A stretch of 64,000 nt of DNA from Hemerocallis citrina (taxonomy: Eukaryota; Streptophyta; Magnoliopsida; Asparagales; Asphodelaceae). A program made the translations under genes and the position numbers. Location: contig CM030360.1 of NCBI GenBank assembly GCA_017893485.1, positions 149,739,147-149,803,146 on the forward strand, written 5' to 3'. The notes under the pieces are model-generated. The model saw only the letters and a program-made list of their open reading frames with translations. It did no database searches and was not told the DNA's origin. This document shows, in pieces, positions 12,240 through 22,759 of the stretch (the first letter of the stretch is position 1; each line of letters opens with the position of its first letter).

Positions 12240-12837
12240 TTTTTGTCATCATGTAGGAATTCAGGTGCGTTTAAGCGTTAGTTGATTTTTGTCACCGTAA
12301 TTTATGACTTAGTTGATTCTTGTTTATAATGCAGGTTCGGTAAATGTTTAGTGAACAGAACAAGCGAAAGGAAGTTTGAGTTATCTTGTCTATAATGCAT
12401 GTTATCTTTTGAGTTATTTTGAGTTATATGTTAGCTACATGTTAGTTTGATGTTGTAATATTTTGAGTTAGCTTGATATTGTAATTTTTTGAGTTAGCTT
12501 GATGTTGTAATATTTTGATATTTTTGGAGAGATGTTTGAGATTGTTGTGAGATGTTTGAGATTAACTTCATTGAACTTGTTGAGATGTGTGAGATGTTTA
12601 TAAGATGTTTGATGTTTATGAGATGTTTATGAGATGTTTATGAGATGTTTGAGATTTTTATGAGATGTTTGAGCTTGTCGAGAAGTTGTTTGAACCAAAT
12701 GTGGAGTGCATTGAACTTAAATGTGGAAATGAATGTGGAAGTGGATTGAAAAGTTGTTTAAACTGTATGTGAGGTGGTTTGAAGAGAATGTAAAGGGAAA
12801 ATGCATGTTCTAAACTGAATTGGTGCAATTTAAGCCT
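12240..12837. other. 3' region of PMD gene with GAGATGTTT repeats
   Basis: Non-coding. From about 12525 to 12680 it contains repeated GAGATGTTTGAG and TTATGAGATGTTT units. It forms the left half of the interval between the two convergent MULE genes. Confidence 0.5.
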
Positions 12838-13380
12838 AGACTCGGTTTTCGAAAAACCGAGTTTAGTATAAACATACTCGATTTTTGAAAGACCGAGTCT
12901 TGTGCCTGTAAGTTCTTTTTTCAATTAAGCTCAAAGACCGAGTCTAGTTATAGTGAGCTCGTTCTTTCAAAAATTGAGCTTTGAGTACACTCCTTTCCAG
13001 AAAGCAAGATGTTCTCTGGAAAAGAGTGAACTCCACAGTCGGTTTTCGAAAGAACGATCTAATTATAACTAAACTCGGTCTTTCAAAGACCGAGTCTTGC
13101 TCCTGTAAGTTTTTTTCAATCAGATTGAAGACTCGGTCTTTGAAAGACCGAGTGTAGTATTAATTTGATCTTTCTTTCAAAAACCGACTGTGGAGTTCAC
13201 TCTTTTCCAGAGAACGAGCTGCTTTCTGAAAAAGAGTGTACTCAAAGCTCAGTCTTCGAAAGAACGAGCTGATTAAAACTGTAAGTTCTTTTTATCAACC
13301 AGCTTCAAGATTCGGTCTTTGGGATCGTTTTTAATGATATCGTTTTTTCAAAGACCGAGTCTTATGCCTGTACATTTTTT
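12838..13380. repeat. internal palindrome array between the convergent MULE genes
   Basis: Degenerate copies of CGGTCTTTGAAAGACCG and single half-sites (CTCGGTTTTCGAAAAACCGAG, GACTCGGTCTTTG) alternate with spacers such as CTGTAAGTTCTTTTT and CCAGAGAACGAGCT. It is the same motif family as the MULE ends but lies at the centre, where both genes terminate. Confidence 0.8.
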
Positions 13381-15997
13381 TTCAATCAGCTTCAAGGCTG
13401 ATTGATTCCAATTTCTCTAAATTTGAAACTTATTGATTCCAAAATACTTAATGGCTGATATTTGAATATAAACACAATTAAAACCCCATACAATCATTCA
13501 TTTTTCACAATTAAACACATATAAACTGAGTATATAGTTCAAATTAAATATTACAAATACATTCGAAAGCACATAATCAAATTAAATGTTTTGAGATCCT
13601 CTATTAGTACATCGATACTTGTTGTGTTCTTCCAAACCAAAACTTGAACATTTCATCTCCAAACCCATGCTAGACCTATCTCTCACATCCATGTCGTTGC
13701 GTATTCTCGTGGATTTAGGCTGGCCTTTTCTTGAACGTCACAAACTAGCATCAGGTACGATTCGTGGTCTATCAATAGTAGGCCAATATGCTGGATCTAG
13801 AATAGGATGAAACGCGGGAGCCCATGTTTGTGCTAATGACGTGACAAGGTAAAATTTATCAACAAAAAGCTTGTGATCGATTGCACGATATGTACAAGCT
13901 GCCAATATATGAGAACATGGAATATGATATAGATGAAATTCAATACATGTGCATGTTTTCGTACCCAAGTTCACACTGTGCAAGTTCCCACCATTCATTT
14001 CTCCATTTACCATGCGTATACCCGTTCTCACGGAAAAAACTCCAGGTTGATGATGAAACATTGTAATCTCATGTCGGTTTGCTCTCTCATGGCGACTATC
14101 GATCAATTCATGTACACTTCTAGCAAAAATCGTCCCCTCAGATAAAAGCTTACTGGCTTCCTGTCGACGAGTAGTAAAGTAAGAGTTGAGACGATAGAAG
14201 ATCATCTCAATAATCGCAGTTACCGGTAAACTACGGACACCTTTCAAGACTGAATTGAAGACTTCTGACAGGTTCGTAATCATTATGCCATATCTTCGAC
14301 CTTCATCTGCGTAAAGTGCCCATTTCTCAACTGGCTTCTCTTTCAACCAATTAGCCGCCTCGACATTGACGGTTTCAAGCTCAGCGAGTTTGGCCATAAA
14401 CATTTTGGATTGGTTTTGACACGTTATAATTTTGGCATTTTTCCGCAATGCCTTGCTATCAAATTTACTAAAGAAATTTGTAGCAAAATGACGCATACAA
14501 TAACGATAATATGCATTAGATTCATTCCAAGCTCCATTTTGCAAATCCATAGCAGATAATATACCAGCATGACGATCCGAGATAACACACAATTCAGTGC
14601 GAGCGGTGACATAATACCGAATGCAACTCATGAACTATGTCCACGTATTTATACTCTCTCCATCAACTAATGCAAATACAAATGAAAATAAGCAATCATT
14701 CGCATCTGGAAAAACAGCAATTAGCAAACAACCTTTGTACTTACAGTACAAGTGAGTTCCGTCAACACTAATAACAGGTCTGCAAGACTTGAAACCTTCA
14801 ATCGAAGGACCAAATGCCCAAAATACTCTCTTGAATGTTTCCTCGCTAGGACTAGACTCATATTTATTCCAGTGGACAACAGTTCCTATACTTGCTGCTT
14901 GAATTGCTGTTAGTAGAAAAGGCAACTTCGTGTATGCTTCTTCGAAGATACCGAACAACCTCTCAATTGCCTTTTATTTTGCAATCCAAGCTTTCTTATA
15001 TGAAATCTGATAATTATATTGTACTTTCACTATCTCAGTAATTGCCCGCGGTGTTAAACCAATATCCTTCTTCACCACACCCACAATCAAATTACAAACA
15101 AGGTTAGAATCAACTTTACAGTGGTCCCGATTCAACGTGGAATTCGTACAAGTATGAGACCCAATTATCTTCTTCACCACAAAATTTGTCTCGCCTTTTG
15201 GAACAATTGCTGGGCATCTACCATCACTTACTCTTGGAGGACCTTGCATGATCTCCTCAATTGTACGTTTTCTAGGTGCCATTTTGCATTTAACAGTGTA
15301 CAGTGGCGGTGAAGATTTCAATATGATAAATTCACGATGTTTCTTGATAGAATACACCTTGACAGCATGCTGAATCGACTCTTTACTTACAAACTCTTGT
15401 CCAATGTACAATTCGTCTACATTGGATAAACTAGACCACTCTTGTGAAACTTGGTGTACTCTAGCACCTTGTGTTATCTCCTCGGTAATACGAGCGTTAA
15501 CATTGGCATAGCTATCAGTAGCTCTCACTTCATTAGAACTGTTGTTCGTAGGATTTCATTTGCTACATCATCAATTTCGTCTCCATCATCATTTTCTACA
15601 CTATCATCAACTTCATCGTCTGTTTCTTCCCCTTCTTCATCATCGTCTAATAAGTCATTGTTAATGGTAGTATTTTGAAAGAGTTCAAATACAGTGTCAT
15701 TTGGAATATAGTCATGAATCGTACTAGGTTGGCGTGGCAACTCAACATCTGTAGAATCCGGGTTTATTGTATTTGTGAATGTGTTTTCTTGTGAGGATAT
15801 TAGATTTGGTTGTGAAGATTGAGCGGGGTTAGACCTCATCTGTTGTATAGGTACTATCCTTACGAAGCTTGAACTAGGAATATCATGTGGCTGAGCATTC
15901 AAAATTTGAATTTGCTTAATATATAACTCTAATGCAGACCAAGTACAATTGGAATCAAGTGTCCTAGCAATCAGTGACATCATAGCATTATCAGTAG

Positions 15998-16658
15998 TGA
16001 TATGGCTAAAAAATAGGATTAAATCGGGACCGTTCACATCGGACTCGAATCTTAAAGCTCAGGGGTAAAACGGTAATTTCACATGCAAATGGGTCCGAAG
16101 CGGGTACTGGGTCTCCTTCTCACAGATCCAATAACCCGCAAACGGATCCACCTCAGCTGGGTACGGGTTTCAACCCGCTACCAACCCGATCTGACAAGAT
16201 ACAATCAAGGTCCCTGATTAGATCTAAATCAACGGCCATGATTCACATCTATCTTTTCACTGGGGATTAGGGATTAAATTCCTTAACTGATTATAGGGGA
16301 TATACCTTATCAGATTACATGCCTTATCTGATTACGAGGAATATTCCTTATCTAATCACGGGGATTACATTCCTAAAACCAGTCCCTAAGACGCCTATAA
16401 ATACCCCTCACCCATCTCCATTAAGAGGTAATCAATCTTTCTCTAGTTAAACGCTCTTTCATAATCATTTCTGGTTACTGACTTGAGCGTCGGAGGGTGC
16501 GTCGCCGGGAACAACCCCGGTGTCTCGCACTTTTTGCAGGTCTACGGTGGGAGCAACAATCAGAGTTCGACGGAACAGGTATACAGGTTTTCCTATTCAG
16601 TTTCCCCAAGAACTCACAAATTCATCTGTTTGCCCCCACACCGAATTTAGCGGCAACA
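15998..16658 (+). repeat. 5' LTR of element L1
   Basis: 661 bp, TG...CA. TATA-like CTATAAATACCC lies at about 16396-16407, with transcript start expected about 30 bp downstream. The R/U5 part (TTGAGCGTCGGAGGGTGCGT) is shared in diverged form with the LTRs at 48070 and 62302. Confidence 0.92.
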
Positions 16659-16661
16659 GAT

Positions 16662-16677
16662 TGGCGCCGTCTGTGGG
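16662..16677 (+). other. primer-binding site of element L1
   Basis: TGGCGCCGTCTGTGGG, starting 3 bp after the 5' LTR. This is the usual position and TGG start for a tRNA primer site. The tRNA species was not assigned. A decayed version (GATTGACGTCATATGTGGGG) follows the LTR ending at 48515. Confidence 0.8.
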
Positions 16678-16730
16678 AAACATACGAATAGCAGCCCCTC
16701 CTCTTTCCGTCGACTAGATCTTCTCCAGCC

Positions 16731-17411
16731 ATGCCTCCGAGAAAAGCCAAATCTAGGGGGTCCAACCGTGGGCCCAATCCCGCCGATCAGCAGGAGCCAG
16801 TCCCTGACCAACCCGTTCTGCAGCAGGAACGACCTCCGCTTCAGACGGAAGACCCCCTTCAGCAAGATCAGCCCCTTCAGAATCAGCAACCCCCCAAGGG
16901 TCCGACCGGACCTCAGGATGCTGGTGCGGGGGGCTCCCGCGGAAAGCAACCTCTCCACCAAGACCGCATCTCCATACACAATGCCTCTACGGATTCCATG
17001 GCTTCACACAATCCTCAGAATCGGCAGAAGAAGGACGTGGATCTTCGTCACCGTCTGGACGAAAAACGGGCCCGAGAGGGAACCTCCCGCCACTATCGTC
17101 CGGGTGAACGATCTCCCCGTCAGCAGGATTACAGAAGGTCTCCTAACCGTAGGGGGCGAAGGGAATCCCCCGAGCATCGCAGAAGAAGGCCACGCTCCCC
17201 CGTGGGTCGGCAACAGCCTAAGAACGAGGAGGCACCAATCACCCGTGCCGAGTTCCAGCAGTTCCAAGCGACCATCCGAGCTGAGTTACCCATCTACCGA
17301 GAAGCAAAGTGGCGGAAAATGTGCCCCAAAATCCGTGCTCGGATCTGCCGAACAAGATGCATCTACCGAGCAGCTAAGCAGATGAAGAGCAAGAAGAAAA
17401 AAAAAGGCTAA
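16731..17411 (+). CDS. gag N-terminal remnant of element L1
   Basis: 226 residues starting MPPRKAKSRGS 73 bp after the LTR. The N-terminal third is proline and glutamine rich, the middle is basic with RS/RR dipeptides (RRGRRESPEHRRRRPRSP), and EAPITRAEFQQFQATIRAEL matches the segment that precedes the capsid-like domain in Tat-type gag. The reading then runs into element-specific repeat sequence and ends in KKKKKG. The retrotransposon gag core, nucleocapsid knuckle and pol are missing. It may be translated, but particle formation is not expected from it alone. Confidence 0.6.
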   Translation: MPPRKAKSRGSNRGPNPADQQEPVPDQPVLQQERPPLQTEDPLQQDQPLQNQQPPKGPTGPQDAGAGGSRGKQPLHQDRISIHNASTDSMASHNPQNRQKKDVDLRHRLDEKRAREGTSRHYRPGERSPRQQDYRRSPNRRGRRESPEHRRRRPRSPVGRQQPKNEEAPITRAEFQQFQATIRAELPIYREAKWRKMCPKIRARICRTRCIYRAAKQMKSKKKKKG

Positions 17412-19090
17412 CGGGTCAGGGTCGGATCCAATACCCTCGGTCCGACCCATACCCTTCTTAGCTCCTTCATTCTTCTGCTTCTTCAGTCTTCCCGCCAAAG
17501 GTACCCAACACTTCTGCTCTTCTTCGCTGTGCGAAGGAACGAGGCAGGGGAGAGAACCCGAATGCCTCTCCTCCCCTTCCTCTTTCTTCTCAAGGCCAAG
17601 CTCTTCACTCCGCTCGCCTCCAAAGCGGAGCTCTTCCCAACGAGTTCGGAGCTCACAACCCTCCCCTGGAGTTGCTCCTTGCACTCACTTCAGAGAATGG
17701 GTCTTCCCAGCACCTCTTCTCCTAGGAGTGGAGCTCCTCTTCAAAAATCTCCAAAACCAAACAGAATAGAGACAACTTCAGAGCTCCTCACCTCTCCCAT
17801 ATGCTGACCCATCCTCCCGAGCCGAGGAGCAGAGCTTCACCGACCTATCCCCTTCATCAACTCAATAAGCTTCTCCTCACGCTCGAGCCATCCGAACAGC
17901 CGAGCTACCGAACAGCTCAACCGAGTCTTCAAGGAACACTTCCTTCAAAACAGACAACTCAGCACCTCGGCCAACGGTACTGACCCTCCGAGCCGAGGTG
18001 CCCGGGTACCGACCCTCGTATATGGCAAAAAATCGTCCCGAGGCGGTCTCACCGTTAGATCATCTCCAAATTCGCACTCAAGCGTGATGGACGGATCAGA
18101 TCGCGCCATGTCACCACAAAACGACAAGATAACGTTTTCTCGAAACTCGTGCCTCTTGTCTCGTGATTCGCGCTACGATCGTGATCAACCGTCCAGATCG
18201 AGCTGCGTAGCCGGGATCTGCCAATCTACCAACCTGCGGAGCGGCGAAAATGTGCCTCAAAATCCGTGCTCGGATTCGCCGAACAAAGCAAGCAGATGAA
18301 GAGGAAGAAAGAAACGGTCGGGGTCGGATCCGATACCCACGGTCCGACCCATACCCATCTTAGCTCCTTCATTCTTCTCCTTCTTCCCCAACACATCTCC
18401 TCTTCTCCACCGTGCAGAAGAACAAGGCAGAGGAGAGAACCCAACTGCCTCTCCTCCCCGTCCTCTTCTCCTCTTCTCCACCGTGCGGAAGAACAAGGCA
18501 GAGGAGAGAACCCAACTGCCTCTCCTCCCCGTCCTCTTCTCCTCTTCTTCACCGTGCGGAAGAACAAGGCAGAGGAGAGAACCCAATTGCCTCTCCTCCC
18601 CGTCCTCTTCTCCTCTTCTTCACCGTGCGGAAGAACAAGGCAGAGGAGAGAACCCAATTGCCTCTTCTTCCCTTCCTCTTCTCCTCTTCTCCACCGTACG
18701 GAAGAACAAGGCAGAGGAGAGAACCCAAATACCTCTCCTCCCCTTCCTCTTTCTCCTCAGAAGTGCTGCCGATCCGAAGTGCTGCCGTACCGACCCTCGT
18801 TTATGGAGAAAAATTCGGCCGACCCCATCTAACTGTTGGATCATCTCAGAATTCACACTCAAGCGTGATGGACGGATCAGATCGCACCACGTCACCGCAA
18901 AATGACAAGATAACGTTTTCTCGAAACTCGTGCCTCTTGTCTCGTGATTCGCGCCACGATCGTGATCAACCGTCCAGATTGAGCCACGTAGCTCGGATCT
19001 CAAATCCGAGCTACCGAACTACCGAACCGCAAAGTGGAGAAAAATGCTCCTCAAAATCCGTGCTCGGATTGGCCGAACAAGAAGCAGATC
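17309..19090. repeat. three diverged direct duplications in element L1
   Basis: The anchor CAAAATCCGTGCTCGGAT recurs in equivalent context near 17327, 18258 and 19054. AGCGTGATGGACGGATCAGA occurs near 18081 and 18862. The interior thus contains successive copies of a unit of about 0.8-0.9 kb. The first copy overlaps the end of the gag frame. Confidence 0.75.
18412..18766. repeat. 71-bp minisatellite, five copies
   Basis: Units begin (GTG/TAC variant)CGGAAGAACAAGGCAG at 18412, 18483, 18554, 18625 and 18696, exactly 71 bp apart. A single ancestral-like copy is near 17526. As 71 is not a multiple of three, each frame reads the unit in rotating phase. Confidence 0.92.
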
Positions 19091-19132
19091 CGAGGAGCTC
19101 CGATTTTCCGAACAAGAAGCAGAGGAGGAAGG

Positions 19133-19168
<36 letters not shown>
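19133..19168. repeat. poly(A) run inside element L1
   Basis: An A homopolymer of roughly 36 bases interrupts the GC-rich interior. It may mark an old retroposed segment or slippage; no TSD was seen. Confidence 0.7.
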
Positions 19169-19171
<3 letters not shown>

Positions 19172-19289
19172 TGGAGCACAAGGGTCGGGTCGGACCCGTT
19201 AAGGTCCTAAACCCAAACCCGTTCGTCACCCTCCTCTTCTTCTCCACTCTCCCGCCAAAACAAAAACAGAGCAAAAATCACCTTCAACC

Positions 19290-20160
19290 TTGGAGCGTCC
19301 AGCTCCCCTCCGACGTGCTCCACTCCGCCTCGACGAGCTCCGAACTACGCGAGCTCCGTCTCCATCGGATCCATGGCCGAGATCCATTCACCTCATCCTA
19401 CAAGGCTCCGCGCCGCCAAACACCATGCTTCGGTGCTCTTCACTTCGTCGCCGAGCTCTTCGCCTACCTCCGATGCCAAGCTCCTCGAACAAGTTCACCG
19501 CTGTTCCGAACACCGTCACCTCCAAGCTCCGCCATCAAGGCCCAATGCCGAGCTCAAACCTCGGAGCATCGAGCTCCCCTCCATCGCCGAGCCATCGACG
19601 GAGCTCGAAGCTTCACCCCGACTTCACACGAGCTCGAGCTTCGGAATATGGCGAGGTCGAGCTCCGACGACCACATTCGTGTCCTCACTCTCGCCGAGCT
19701 CTTCCGTCGTCGAGCCAAACCCACCTTCTTCAAAAGTTCGCTGCCGAACTCACCTCCGTCGAAGCGCCTCCCCACTTCGCCGAGCTCCTCTACCATGCCG
19801 AGCTCACCCTCGGAGCTCCCCACGACAGCCGAAGTCCCCTTCGTCGAGCCCACTCGCGGTCGCCATCAACCTCCATCGTCGAACACGAAGCTCCGGCTCA
19901 CGGCTCTCTCACTCCGAGCTCTCAACAATGCCGAATCGAACTCTCACCCTCGCCGAGCTCGCATGAGCAGCCGAAGCTCACCGCCGAGTCCTTCCTCGGC
20001 AAACACCACATCGCCACAGCTCCCCACTTTGCGCGCTCCCCTCGCCGACCTCCATCGCCGAGCTCGCATCATAGCGTCGAGTTCCTCTCGTCGAGCGTCA
20101 TCGCCATCGCCACGTGGCCTGGTGAAACCGCTGCGTCGAACTCCCCATAAACAAGTCGGC
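19290..20160. repeat. GC-rich GAGCTC-motif domain of element L1
   Basis: About 870 bp dominated by CCGAGCTC, TCGAGCTC and GAGCTCC words at irregular short spacing. All frames stay open for long stretches because of composition; the products are serine and proline rich with no recognisable domain. Confidence 0.6.
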
Positions 20161-21038
20161 AAGGTCGGAGCGTGGAGTGCGAGAGGAGCTTGATGTCGAT
20201 GACGGGGGAGAAGAAAGAGAAGCAAAGAAAAAGCAAAGGAGAAGAAGTAGAGAATGAGCAGCAGCGGGAAAGAAGAAGACAGGAGAAAGAAGCAGCAAAG
20301 CCACGTGGCATGCCACGTGGCATCTTTAGGAGGTACAGCCGAGCCGTATGGCCGAGCCGTATAGCCGAGCCGGGGTGCCTTCGCCGAAGCGCCGAACCGA
20401 GGTGCCGAATTGCCGACGCTGTAAATGAAGAAAAAAAGTGACCGACCAACACGATCCGTCCGATCGTCTCAAAATTCGCGTCGCGACACGACCGACGCTC
20501 AGGAACGCGCCACGTGTCCCGATCGTGATCTGCCTCACGATGCGTGCTCATCTGGTCATGATGGACGGCCAGAAATCTGCCACGTGTCCAGGTAATGTTT
20601 AAATTATTTATTTATTTATTTAATTGTTTTTTTTTTATTTAAAAAAATCCGAAAAAAATATTTAAAAATCGAAAAAATTAATTAAAAATTCTAAAAATAA
20701 TTATTAATTCAGAAAAAATTATTTTTAAATTCTGAAAAAATAATTATTGAATTAGAATAATTAATTAATATTTTAGATAATTAATTATTTAATTCGGAAA
20801 ATGAATAAAAAATTCAAAAAAATGAGAAAAAATTCAGAAAAATCTGGAAAAATCACCAAAAATCCAGAAAATTCTGAGAATACTTTTGGGCATTTTACAA
20901 GCCCATAATAACACTGTTACACCCCGAGCAAGATTCCAAACTCCCTTAAGAACACCGATAAAATCCCGTACGCCATTAGAACAGTTAAACTACTCCTCAA
21001 AGGCTGATTACACTCAGTCTTTAGGAGTGGGGAGCTCG
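20161..21038 (+). other. 3' internal region of element L1 with AT-rich block and polypurine tract
   Basis: 20590-20880 is a run of AAAATTC, AATTAAAAATTC and similar words. It is followed by AAACTACTCCTCAAAGGCTGA and a purine-rich AGGAGTGGGGAG at 21024-21035, just before the 3' LTR. The same order (AT-rich block, AAACTACTCCCCGAAAGCTGA, GGGAGTAGGAGG, LTR) occurs at 55815-56170, showing homology of the two elements' 3' parts. Confidence 0.75.
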
Positions 21039-21699
21039 TGATATGGCTAAAAAATAGGATTAAATCGGGACCGTTCACATCGGACTCGAATCTTAAAGCT
21101 CAGGGGTAAAACGGTAATTTCACATGCAAATGGGTCCGAAGCGGGTACTGGGTCTCCTTCTCACAGATCCAATAACCCGCAAACGGATCCACCTCAGCTG
21201 GTTACGGGTTTCAACCCGCTACCAACCCGATCCGACAAGATACAATCAAGGTCCCTGATTAGATCTAAATCAACGGCCATGATTCACATCTATCTTTTCA
21301 CTGGGGATTAGGGATTAAATTCCTTAACTGATTATAGGGGATATACCTTATCAGATTACATGCCTTATCTGATTACGAGGAATATTCCTTATCTAATCAC
21401 GGGGATTACATTCCTAAAACCAGTCCCTAAGACGCCTATAAATACCCCTCACCCATCTCCATTAAGAGGTAATCAATCTTTCTCTAGTTAAACGCTCTTT
21501 CATAATCATTTCTGGTTACTGACTTGAGCGTCGGAGGGTGCGTCGCCGGGAACAACCCCGGTGTCTCGCACTTTTTGCAGGTCTACGGTGGGAGCAACAA
21601 TCAGAGTTCGACGGAACAGGTATACAGGTTTTCCTATTCAGTTTCCCCAAGAACTCACAAATTCATCTGTTTGCCCCCACACCGAATTTAGCGGCAACA
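21039..21699 (+). repeat. 3' LTR of element L1
   Basis: 661 bp, identical to the 5' LTR except for a G/T and a T/C difference about 190 and 220 bp from the start. It is followed by TSD copy AGTAG. Confidence 0.92.
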
Positions 21700-22162
21700 A
21701 GTAGATACGGGCACTGTCATAAAATACTGACCATCTCCTCTACCTGTTGCGTATCGAGCTAAAATTTTCACATTTCATTGATCCCTATCTCAATTAGTAA
21801 CTTCATAAATTTTCTCAACAAATTCTACCAATGTAATGGTACGAGGTAACCAAACTATTTCCGGATCCAACACACTATAACAATAACCGATCTTTGGATC
21901 ACGAATTATTTTACCACCAAAGTATAACCAAATAGGAATCTCGAGATCTATACCTACGTATATTTATACGAATATGCGAGTTATTATCTACCCACAAACA
22001 AAATCTAAAAAAAATGTAGAAAATTATAGGCCAATATTCATCATACCTTCACAAGCTTCAAGGATAGAGCCATAGATATTTGGGTAGAAGAGTTGAAGTT
22101 GTTATCCTCTTCAAATTTAGCAAAATTCTAAAATATGGATCTTTCGAAAGATGGGTTTAGGG

Positions 22163-22170
22163 TATTTATA
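22163..22170 (-). promoter_or_regulatory. TATA-box candidate of the MURA gene
   Basis: On minus it reads CTATAAATACCC, about 210 bp upstream of the first recognisable MURA coding sequence near 21950. It is the only good TATA element in the right MULE flank. Confidence 0.5.
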
Positions 22171-22329
22171 GTGGAAGGTGAGAGGGTTAGGAAAGAATTA
22201 GTAAATACATTTAGATTGAGATGAGATTTTGTGGGTAGGAGGTCGCCCTAGATTGAGGGAGATGAGGTTGAGAAGATAGAGTGAAATAAAGTAGAGAAGA
22301 AGAAGAAAAAAACAGATCTGAAATAACCC

Positions 22330-22561
22330 CTCAATCGACACTCGGTTTTTGAAAGACCAAGTTTAGTTAAAACTAACTCGATCTTTGAGTGTTAGACTTC
22401 GAAAAATCTAAGACTAACACTCGGTCTTTGAAAACCCGCGTGCTCTTTAACTAAACTCCGTTTTTCAAAGACCTAGTGAGATTGTTTGGAAATTAAAAAA
22501 AAAAAAACTAGGACGGTTTGGAAAAACCTTTCAAAAAGTGGGGCAGTTTGGAAAAAAATTC
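22330..22561. repeat. right terminal inverted repeat of the MULE
   Basis: Inverted match to 8838-9170: CACTCGGTTTTTGAAAGACC, ATCTTTGAGTGTTAGACTTCG, CACGCGGG on the opposite strand, and GGACGGTTTGGAAAAA then CAGTTTGGAAAAAAATTC at the tip. More diverged than the left array and with fewer complete palindromes. Confidence 0.85.
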
Positions 22562-22611
22562 ATATTTTCGAGGGTGGGTCAGTACGGATTTTTTTTTTCT
22601 TCAAAAACCAA

Positions 22612-22759
22612 CAACCTCTCTCCCCTGGGAGGGGTCTCTCTTTAAATCCCCCACCTCCTCTCCTCCTCTTTCGCCTCCTCTTTCAACCTGCAAGACCTCA
22701 AAAGTGATCCCCTCTCATTCTACGAAATAACCAGGTCTGATTTGCAAATAAATCAAAAA
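22612..22759 (+). promoter_or_regulatory. core promoter and 5' UTR of the BIG GRAIN 1-like gene
   Basis: TATA-like TTTAAAT at 22641-22647 is followed by a CT-rich leader, common in plant 5' UTRs. Only about 30 bp separate this TATA-like site from the foldback element end, so everything further upstream is transposon sequence. Confidence 0.5.

Larger units (their letters stand above)
15998..21699 (+). mobile_element. young non-autonomous LTR retrotransposon (LARD-like, element L1)
   Basis: Two 661-bp LTRs (15998-16658, 21039-21699) both start TGATATGG and end GGCAACA. They are flanked by the 5-bp TSD AGTAG (15993-15997, 21700-21704). Line-by-line comparison shows two substitutions in 661 positions. 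A primer-binding site follows the 5' LTR and a purine-rich tract precedes the 3' LTR. The 4.4-kb interior has only a gag N-terminus, repeats and an AT-rich block, with no protease, RT, RNase H or integrase. It interrupts the MURA gene and must have been mobilised by enzymes from another element. The leader and gag resemble Tat-type Ty3 elements; that lineage is inferred. Confidence 0.9.
13582..21950 (-). pseudogene. MURA / MuDR-type transposase, broken and interrupted by an LTR element
   Basis: Read on minus, the N-terminal part (IPIWLYFGGKIIRDPKIG, LARYATGRGDGQYFMTVPVST) lies at about 21950-21705. It continues on the other side of the LTR element at 15992 with DNAMMSLIARTLDS. Then come an acidic stretch, the MuDR region (15528-14974, EFIILKSSPPLYTVKC) and the DDE core: VISVDGTHLYCKYKGCLL (first D), CVISDRHAGILSAM (second D) and NLSEVFNSVLKG (E). 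A SWIM zinc finger (CTCIEFHLYHIPCSHILAA) and a decayed zinc knuckle (CSSFGLEEHNKYRC) end near 13584. Stops lie at 21790-21792, 21775-21777, 14974-14976, 14635-14637 and 13738-13740, with a frameshift near 15530. Catalytic residues survive but the gene is dead. Confidence 0.9.
8838..22561. mobile_element. Mutator-like element (MULE) carrying PMD and MURA pseudogenes
   Basis: The direct repeat ATATTTTCG flanks the element (8829-8837 and 22562-22570), the 9-bp length expected for Mutator. The ends match as inverted repeats over more than 150 bp (TTTTTTTCCAAACTG, then CCAAACCG(C/T)CCTAG, then arrays of CGGTCTTTGAAAGACCG). Inside are two convergent genes: a plant mobile domain gene on plus (10038-12239) and a MuDR-type transposase on minus (13582 to about 21950). 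Removing the LTR element at 15998-21699 leaves about 8.0 kb. Both genes carry stops, so the copy is not autonomous. It lies in the right arm of the foldback element. Confidence 0.9.
7232..22601. mobile_element. foldback (long inverted-repeat) element with nested insertions
   Basis: The ends share GAATTTTTTCCGTAC-type sequence (7232 onward; reverse complement at 22582-22601) and are flanked by the direct repeat CAAAAACCAA (7222-7231 and 22602-22611). Subtracting later insertions leaves about 1,073 bp: a left arm of about 517 bp, a spacer at about 8313-8346 and a right arm of about 522 bp. The arms pair over their length, for example AGCGATGTCGAAA at 8300-8312 with 8347-8359. A 9-10 bp TSD suggests a Mutator-like source. 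No transposase belongs to this layer. Insertions are 7355-7526, 7536-7909 and 8838-22561. Confidence 0.8.

Noticed and set aside
8915..13380. CRISPR-like alternation of palindromic repeats and spacers
   Set aside because: Spacers are themselves repeated, the units lie in MULE terminal and intergenic regions, and the genome is a plant's.
18412..20193. A 593-codon open frame across the L1 interior
   Set aside because: It reads through a 71-bp minisatellite (not a multiple of three) and a GAGCTC-rich tract. Several overlapping frames on both strands are equally open, so it reflects composition and repetition, not a gene.
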